A stretch of 45,887 bases of DNA. Source: Paraburkholderia metrosideri (GTDB lineage Bacteria; Pseudomonadota; Gammaproteobacteria; Burkholderiales; Burkholderiaceae). Positions 40,738 to 45,887 of this stretch are shown here, one piece after another. The translations under genes and the position numbers were made by a program. The notes under the pieces are model-generated. The model was not told the origin of the DNA. It was given only the letters and a program-made list of their open reading frames with translations, and searched no databases. Numbering within the stretch: position 1 is the first letter of the stretch; the number at the start of each line of letters is the position of its first letter. The stretch is taken from NCBI RefSeq assembly GCF_904848625.1, contig NZ_CAJHCP010000025.1, forward strand, positions 1 to 45,887, read 5' to 3'.

Positions 40738-42777
40738 ATGGAATTCTTCAACGATGCAACCTTGTTGGCAGCAGGTCACGCTCTGTCGACGCTCTTACAG
40801 TTCCACCGTCTTACCTTTCTCGTGTTCGGCGTCGTGGTGGGACTCGCAATCGGACTGTTGCCAGGGATCGGCGGCCTGACCGGCTTTGCATTATTAGTGC
40901 CTTTCACTTACACGATGGATCCGTATGCGGCGTTTGCGATGTTGCTCGGCATGGCGTCGGTTATCACGACATCGGACGTGATACCGGCGGTTCTGTTCGG
41001 CGTCCCGGGCCACGCGGCTTCGCAGGCGACCGTTCTCGACGGATTGCCGATGACCAAACGCGGAGAAGCCTCGCGTGCGCTCAGCGCGTGCTATATGTCG
41101 TCGCTTCTAGGCGGACTGATCGGAGCCGTGATCCTCGGCGTCTCTTTGCCGCTGGTCAGGCCATTCGTTTTGTCGATCGGCACGCCGGAGATGCTCGGAC
41201 TTACGATCTTCGGCATCTCGATGGTGGCGTCACTTTCGGGTAATGCCCCGCTGAAGGGTATCGTCGCAGCGTGTTTCGGTATTCTGGTCGGCATGATCGG
41301 CACGAATGTGGAGACCGGTCAAATGCGCTGGACCGGCGATCTTCTTTATCTTCAAGACGGTGTTCCACTCGTTCCGATCATTCTCGGTATCTTCGCGCTG
41401 CCTGAGCTGTGCGAACTCGCTATCCGACGTACCGCGATTGCGGAGAACGTTCAATTCAGTTCACGCGAGGGCATGCGTCAGGGGATCGTCGACACGCTGA
41501 AGAACTGGTTCCTGGTTCTTCGCCTGGGGGCGCTTGGTGCTGCACTCGGCGCGATCCCCGGTATCACCGGTGCGGTAACGGACTGGATCGCCTACGGTCA
41601 TGCGATGCAAACCTCGAAAGGTGCCAAGGAAACATTCACGACCGGTGACGTGCGCGGCGTCATTGCGCCAGAGGCTGCCAACAACGCGAGAGAGGGTGGA
41701 AGCCTCGTGCCGATGCTTGCTTTCGGCGTTCCCGGCGGAGCAGCGCAGGCTATCCTGCTCGGCGCGCTGATGGTGCATGGTTTCATCCCCGGTCCCGACA
41801 TGTTGACGAAGCATCTGGACCTGACTTACTCGATGGTCTGGTCGATTGCACTTGCCAATATCTTCGGCGCCGGTCTGTGCTTTCTGTTGAGCGGGCAATT
41901 CGCGAAGATTTCGACACTGCGTTACACGCTCATTCTGCCGGTCATCATGCCCATCATCTATGTGGGTGCATTTCAGGGTTCGCGCAGTTGGGGTGATCTG
42001 TTCGTGCTGTTGATTGCAGGTGTGATTGGCTGGACCATGAAGCGAATGAAATGGACACGTCCGCCACTGATTCTCGGTCTCGTGCTCGGCGTGCTGATGG
42101 AGCGTTATATGACCATCTCGTTCATGCGTTATGGCATGCACTGGTTATTGCGGCCTGGCGTGACAATCCTGCTGATTCTCGCTGCCGCAATCTTTCTGAA
42201 CCCGTTGTTCAAACTTGTTCGTAGTGGCGGACTTGCGCGGTTTAAGCCGAGTGGGAAAATCGCATTCAAGCTCGAGGATCTCACCTACCTGTTTTTTATC
42301 GGTGTGGGTCTGTACATGCTGACGAGCGCCCAGGGCTGGCTCTTCATGGCCAGGATAGGACCGACGGTGGTCGCAGGCATCCTGCTGGTTGCAGCAACCC
42401 TCAGTCTGGCCAATAAAGTTCTGGCTGCACCTCTTCCTTCTGGGGTGGCTCACGCGGGTGGTATACACATGGATGTAGCCAGCAGCAACGACGAACTGCT
42501 GACCAACAGGACTGTATTGCTGCGGGCGGCGAAGTTCCTTGGCTGGTTTGTCGCGTTTCTCGTGTGCATGGCGCTGATCGGCATGATCCCGACGATCCCT
42601 CTGATCATCGTCGCATTCATGCGTGTTGAGGGGCGCGAGTCGTGGCGACTGAGCGTGATTATCGCGTTCTGCGTGACGGCACTCGTCTACGGAATCTTCG
42701 AGCAGGTCATCCACATCCCGTGGCCAGGCAGTCTGCTCGGTCAGTATTTTCCTATGCTGGCAGTGGGTGGCGCGTGA
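40738..42777 (+). CDS. TctA-TctB fusion, tripartite tricarboxylate transporter permease
   Basis: A 679-residue inner-membrane protein. Residues about 1-500 are TctA: VVGLAIGLLPGIGGLTGFAL with its PGIGG loop, VIPAVLFGVPGHAASQAT, and the highly conserved APEAANNAREGGSLVPMLAF and GVPGGAAQAILLG. After a linker, residues about 510-679 contain four hydrophobic segments (LTYLFFIGVGLYMLTSAQGW, AGILLVAATLSLANKVL, LGWFVAFLVCMALIGMIPTI and SVIIAFCVTALVYGIFEQVI) typical of the small subunit TctB. In most systems TctA and TctB are separate genes. No separate tctB is seen here. With the TctC receptor upstream this makes a complete secondary carboxylate importer. The ATG has no strong ribosome binding site. 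Confidence 0.88.
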   Translation: MEFFNDATLLAAGHALSTLLQFHRLTFLVFGVVVGLAIGLLPGIGGLTGFALLVPFTYTMDPYAAFAMLLGMASVITTSDVIPAVLFGVPGHAASQATVLDGLPMTKRGEASRALSACYMSSLLGGLIGAVILGVSLPLVRPFVLSIGTPEMLGLTIFGISMVASLSGNAPLKGIVAACFGILVGMIGTNVETGQMRWTGDLLYLQDGVPLVPIILGIFALPELCELAIRRTAIAENVQFSSREGMRQGIVDTLKNWFLVLRLGALGAALGAIPGITGAVTDWIAYGHAMQTSKGAKETFTTGDVRGVIAPEAANNAREGGSLVPMLAFGVPGGAAQAILLGALMVHGFIPGPDMLTKHLDLTYSMVWSIALANIFGAGLCFLLSGQFAKISTLRYTLILPVIMPIIYVGAFQGSRSWGDLFVLLIAGVIGWTMKRMKWTRPPLILGLVLGVLMERYMTISFMRYGMHWLLRPGVTILLILAAAIFLNPLFKLVRSGGLARFKPSGKIAFKLEDLTYLFFIGVGLYMLTSAQGWLFMARIGPTVVAGILLVAATLSLANKVLAAPLPSGVAHAGGIHMDVASSNDELLTNRTVLLRAAKFLGWFVAFLVCMALIGMIPTIPLIIVAFMRVEGRESWRLSVIIAFCVTALVYGIFEQVIHIPWPGSLLGQYFPMLAVGGA

Positions 42778-42902
42778 TGGACCCGTTTGATGTGACGGGC
42801 GTTGCGCACGCAAAAAAACAATCGTCGGGGCGGATTCGTATTGGTAACAGGCCATATGGATGCGGATCCTGCTTCCATGTCGTTTCAATTGAAGGAGAGA
42901 AC

Positions 42903-43433
42903 ATGGTGGACACAAGACTCGAAGCGATCGACCCGGAGAAAACCAGCGATAAGCAACGGGAAGTGATCGCGCGACTGGGCGAAGGGCGGGGGCGTATTCC
43001 GACGCCGTTCAATATCTGGCTACACAATCCGCGTCTTGCCGAAGGGATGGAAATCATCGGTACGCATGTCGATCACTCGCCGGTGCTCAGCGAAGCGGAG
43101 ACGGAGGTGGCGATTCTCTCGACGGCGGTGTTCTGGAATTCCCCGTATGTGATCGCCAACCACCGTCGGCACGCGCTTAAATCCGGCATTCCGGAGTCGG
43201 TAGTCTCTGCAATCCTCGAAAAGCGTCGACCCGAGTCGGTCGAAGGACGGCTCGGTGTGGTGTGCGAAGCGGTATCCGCCATACTCGCGGGTGCTTCGGT
43301 CGATGACGCCCGGTTCGATCGTTATAAAAGCGAACTTGGCCGCGCGTTGATCGCCGAATTGCTGATTACCATCGGCTATTTCACTTCGGTGTCGCTCGCG
43401 ATGACGTTGCACGCTCTCGAGCCCAAGAAGTGA
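42903..43433 (+). CDS. Carboxymuconolactone decarboxylase/AhpD-fold protein
   Basis: A 176-residue all-helical protein of the carboxymuconolactone decarboxylase family. The core is LSEAETEVAILSTAVFWNSP then YVIANHRRHALKSGIPESVV, matching the E-LAILxTAxxxNxxYExxxH pattern of the non-redox branch; the CxxC pair of AhpD peroxidases is absent. Members decarboxylate gamma-lactones of ring-cleavage pathways, but most are of unknown function. The start MVDTRLEAIDPEKTSDKQRE follows GAAGGAGAG. It lies 125 bp after the TctA-TctB gene and is probably read from the same unit. Confidence 0.82.
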   Translation: MVDTRLEAIDPEKTSDKQREVIARLGEGRGRIPTPFNIWLHNPRLAEGMEIIGTHVDHSPVLSEAETEVAILSTAVFWNSPYVIANHRRHALKSGIPESVVSAILEKRRPESVEGRLGVVCEAVSAILAGASVDDARFDRYKSELGRALIAELLITIGYFTSVSLAMTLHALEPKK

Positions 43434-43858
43434 TGTTGAGCCCCACGCTGGAAGACCTGATCGCCTGGCGCGAGGTTGCTTGACTCAAAGGACTCCGAGG
43501 GTGTGGCTCAGGTGCAGTCTGATTCGGGATGTCGGTCGCGCCCTCGACGAAGAAACGCCTTCCAAGGATCGCCTGAACTGGACCCTTGAAGCAATCTGTG
43601 GGGGGATTTCTGATCCTCCAATTTCCCGGCCGCAACGGCCGGACACGCGAACCTGAGTTAGATAATATTCGCCCCCAAAACGTTTCGCAATTACTGGCGT
43701 TGCTGTTTAGCAATTGCATTTCGCGCGCGAATGATTTCGAAGGCAGATACGATCACATGGATTGAAGAATGCCGCAGCATGAGTTTTCTAAAGTCACTAA
43801 TGCTGAGGTACAGGCGCTTTAATACCGGCGCTAGTAAAACAGGAAAGTTGAATCTCCC
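43434..43858. other. 425-bp gap with a GC-rich hairpin
   Basis: No supported gene. A perfect hairpin CCGGCCG-CAA-CGGCCGG (43626-43642) lies 193 bp after the decarboxylase-family stop and may end the tctC unit; no T tract follows. The right part (43680-43790) is AT-richer, with GCAATT/AATTGC repeats, and probably holds the promoter of the EntS-like gene. Confidence 0.5.
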
Positions 43859-45109
43859 ATGACGCGCGCCCCCGAAACAACGCCGAATTCAGTCGCCGTG
43901 GACACAGGCATGGCAGCCTTGATAGGCCGTGAATCGTTCAGGCGGTTCATGACAGCGCGGATAGGCTCCATCACTGCCCAACAGATGCTGTTGCTCGCGA
44001 TCAGCTGGCACATGTATGACCTGACTTCCAGCGCATGGGATCTCGGCCTCGTCGGACTATTCCAGTTCATGCCAGGCCTTGCCATGACGCTTGTTGCTGG
44101 GCACTGCGCCGATCGCATGCATCGCGGCCGGCTGGTCGTGGGTTGTCTTGCCGCTCAGGCCATGACGGCTTCGTTGCTCGTTGGGGCGACTGTGACGCAT
44201 GCTGTGACGCGCGACGTCCTGCTGGGTTTCTCGCTTTTCCTCGGCGCTGTGCGGCCGTTCCAGATGACAGGGCAGCAGTCGCTGCTGCCGATGCTGGTTC
44301 CGCAATCGCTGCTCGCGCGCGCGATGGCGCTTAGCACGGTTGTCCAGCAAATTTGCGTTGTGGGCGGCCCGGCGGTGGGTGGACTATTGTTCGCTATTGG
44401 AGTCAACTCGGTCTACTTAACCTGCGCCGCGCTTTTCAGCGTGAGCGCTGCGACGTGTGCATTTGTGCGTTACGACTACTTGCCGCCGTCGCGTGAACCC
44501 GTCAGTGCAGTGTCGGTCCTCGCCGGCCTGCGCTTCGTGTGGAGCAGTCCGCTATTGCTCGGCGCTATCTCGCTGGATCTGTTTGCTGTTCTGTTCGGCG
44601 GCGCCACTGCGCTGTTGCCGATCTACGCGAGAGAGATCTTGCATGTCGGGCCGCAAGGACTGGGATTGTTGCGTTCCGCTCCGGCGGTGGGCGCGCTATG
44701 TGTTGGCCTCGTTTTGTCGCAGCGTGCCATTCGGCGCGGAGTCGGCAAGAAACTGCTGGTTGCAGTTGCAGTCTATGGCCTTTGCATCAGCGCATTCGGG
44801 TTGTCGCGATGGTTTCCGCTCTCGCTGATACTGCTCGCGATCTCGGGCGCTGCCGATGCGATCAGCGTTGTCGTGCGGCAGACACTGGTTCAACTGGAAA
44901 CGCCGGATCGGATGCGCGGCCGGGTTTCCGCCGTGAACACGCTGTTCATTGGCGCGAGTAATCAACTCGGGGAATTCGAATCGGGCGTGACCGCCACGGC
45001 GTTCGGCGTGATCGGGTCAGTTGTGCTTGGTGGATGCGCGACGATTTTCGTCAGTCTGGCATGGAGCCGTCTTTTCAGGTCGCTGGCCGACCGCGATAAC
45101 TTGCACTGA
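43859..45109 (+). CDS. MFS exporter-like transporter, EntS/MFS_3 type
   Basis: A 416-residue inner-membrane protein with twelve predicted segments. The start region FRRFMTARIGSITAQQMLLL is followed by AISWHMYDLTSSAWDLGLVG, the MFS_3 (EntS-like) pattern; VAGHCADRMHRGRLVVG is the loop 2-3 motif. LVPQSLLARAMALSTVVQQI and LETPDRMRGRVSAVNTLFIG are further signatures. MFS_3 proteins usually export siderophores or drugs, so this may remove a toxic intermediate rather than import the substrate. The ATG lies in a weak context. No 42-bp element precedes it. It is the last complete gene before the second decarboxylase-like gene. Confidence 0.85.
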   Translation: MTRAPETTPNSVAVDTGMAALIGRESFRRFMTARIGSITAQQMLLLAISWHMYDLTSSAWDLGLVGLFQFMPGLAMTLVAGHCADRMHRGRLVVGCLAAQAMTASLLVGATVTHAVTRDVLLGFSLFLGAVRPFQMTGQQSLLPMLVPQSLLARAMALSTVVQQICVVGGPAVGGLLFAIGVNSVYLTCAALFSVSAATCAFVRYDYLPPSREPVSAVSVLAGLRFVWSSPLLLGAISLDLFAVLFGGATALLPIYAREILHVGPQGLGLLRSAPAVGALCVGLVLSQRAIRRGVGKKLLVAVAVYGLCISAFGLSRWFPLSLILLAISGAADAISVVVRQTLVQLETPDRMRGRVSAVNTLFIGASNQLGEFESGVTATAFGVIGSVVLGGCATIFVSLAWSRLFRSLADRDNLH

Positions 45110-45650
45110 GTATTGGGAGGCAGGCGTTCGAGAGCTGTGCAGGGGCGACCGACTGCGGGGTCATGCATGTGAAGCTGGCGCGGCAACCTAACCGATCAGG
45201 GCCCAGCCTGGATTCTTATCGCACCTGTCCGTTCAAGCCATTTCGGCGTTCCGGCAAGTGATAAGTGACGTTGAAGTAGAACGGTAAGGCACGACTGTCG
45301 TCGTGACGTTAGCTTCTCCTTTCGACGTGTCATCTTCGATTAAAAAGTCACCCACCCCGGCTCCCCGACGAACGCGTGCACTATGCTTGCGCGACCACAC
45401 GACCGCACCTGGCAAAAGGCGCTCCACCAACATCTGTCGTCATCACACTCTGCCTTCGGAGTGGCGCTGGAGGTCAGAGGCTTTACCAAATGGTTAAGAC
45501 ATACGCCTCTTATTTCAATAGACGGGCATGCAGGCCGGCAAGATCATACGGTCAACGAGATCATTTGCAGCCGTTGCAGTTGGTCCGTGTTCGGCCCCAC
45601 CTGCGATCGCGGCCGAATGATCGACAAACCTATTGAAACAGGAGATATCG
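45110..45650. other. 541-bp promoter region of the second decarboxylase-like gene
   Basis: No supported gene; several overlapping + strand open frames lack family signals. It holds the 42-bp element at 45482-45523 and a small hairpin CACGAC-TGTC-GTCGTG (45290-45305). Confidence 0.5.
45482..45523 (+). promoter_or_regulatory. 42-bp LysR-type bipartite element, copy 5 (decarboxylase-like gene 2)
   Basis: Upstream box TTTACCAAATGGTTAAG (45482-45498) and downstream box TCAATAGAC ending at 45523; 42 bp in total. It lies 128 bp before the TTG start at 45651. Confidence 0.75.
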
Positions 45651-45887
45651 TTGACCAGAAACGTCCCGCTCAAAATCGCTATCGCTGAGCATCCGCACAC
45701 GTCTGCCATCCGTAACGGTTCCATCCCCATCGAGGGCGTGGATGCCGAGTTCGTTACGGTTCAGCCGCAAATCGGCGCATTCCGCCGGATGGTGCGCGAT
45801 GTCGAATTCGACGTCTGCGAACTGGCGCCGACGACTTACATCATCGCCCGCGCATACGGCGCGCCGTTTGTCGGTCTGCCGATTTTC
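45651..45887 (+). CDS. 4,5-dihydroxyphthalate decarboxylase-like protein 2, 3' end outside window
   Basis: The first 79 codons of a close paralogue of the gene at 32963. They read LKIAIAEHPHTSAIRNGSIP then FRRMVRDVEFDVCELAPTTY and run off the window at GLPIF. In the 71 aligned residues only six differ, all conservative, so the two enzymes should act on the same or very similar compounds. The start appears to be TTG (45651-45653), six bases after CAGGAGA; the paralogue has ATG at the equivalent place after an almost identical CAGGAGA. A weaker start codon could lower its output. Its promoter carries copy 5 of the 42-bp element. Confidence 0.85.
   Translation, partial: MTRNVPLKIAIAEHPHTSAIRNGSIPIEGVDAEFVTVQPQIGAFRRMVRDVEFDVCELAPTTYIIARAYGAPFVGLPIF

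Noticed and set aside
1..45887. CRISPR arrays, tRNA or rRNA genes, prophage structural genes
   Set aside because: No regularly spaced repeats, no cloverleaf with conserved T-loop, and no capsid, tail or terminase motifs were seen on either strand.

Overview
The window looks like a chromosomal or megaplasmid segment of a Burkholderiales bacterium, most likely Paraburkholderia, Caballeronia or Burkholderia. This is inferred from the high-GC coding style, DUF4148 and trimeric porin families, MmyB-type regulators, Bug/TctC-type receptors, and several aromatic-catabolism genes each with its own regulator. No rRNA, tRNA or CRISPR array was seen.

Layout. (1) 1-2.3 kb: the tail of a tyrosine recombinase, a complete IS1182-family insertion sequence (272-1899), and a decayed surE fragment. 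(2) 2.4-8.6 kb: a small-molecule and stress-metabolism block: DUF4148 protein, DJ-1/PfpI-like protein, NemA-type ene-reductase with an SDR stub, MmyB-type regulator, succinate-semialdehyde dehydrogenase and an exported alpha/beta hydrolase. A two-block promoter-like element stands before both the DUF4148 gene and the aldehyde dehydrogenase. (3) 9.1-14.9 kb: TauE/SafE permease, then a minus-strand accessory group (exported protein, tiny membrane protein, Sel1-like membrane protein, HNH endonuclease), then a second recombinase inactivated by one in-frame TAG. (4) 15.6-18.3 kb: a GGDEF-EAL-PAS-GGDEF cyclic-di-GMP enzyme. (5) 18.5-30.5 kb: an aromatic or N-heterocycle catabolic island. On the minus strand it has AraC regulator, porin, IclR regulator and a NicC-like flavin hydroxylase. 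Divergently it has a Rieske oxygenase, its reductase and an MFS importer. A TetR/EthD divergon, a decayed hydrolase, a 3-hydroxyisobutyrate-dehydrogenase-like gene and a marR fragment joined to a kup fragment follow. (6) 31.5-45.9 kb: a second catabolic and uptake island with two sister LysR regulators, two close paralogues of the 4,5-dihydroxyphthalate decarboxylase/NMT1 fold, a porin, a Tat-type binding protein, a TctC receptor with a TctA-TctB fusion permease, an amidohydrolase, a carboxymuconolactone-decarboxylase-like protein and an EntS-like MFS protein. The second decarboxylase-like gene is cut by the window end.

Main discovery. In the last island a 42-bp bipartite element occurs five times, each time pointing at a different transcription unit: both decarboxylase-like genes, the porin, the Tat binding protein and tctC. 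The distance from the first T of the upstream box to the last C of the downstream box is 42 bp in all five, although the bases between vary. This is the geometry of a LysR-type recognition plus activation site and defines a compact, apparently undescribed regulon for uptake and decarboxylation of an aromatic or heterocyclic (di)carboxylate whose identity the sequence does not give.

The window also holds much decay: two in-frame amber codons, a kup-marR junction, an SDR stub, a surE remnant and a hydrolase that lost its core. All calls come from reading sequence and recalling family features; no database search was run.
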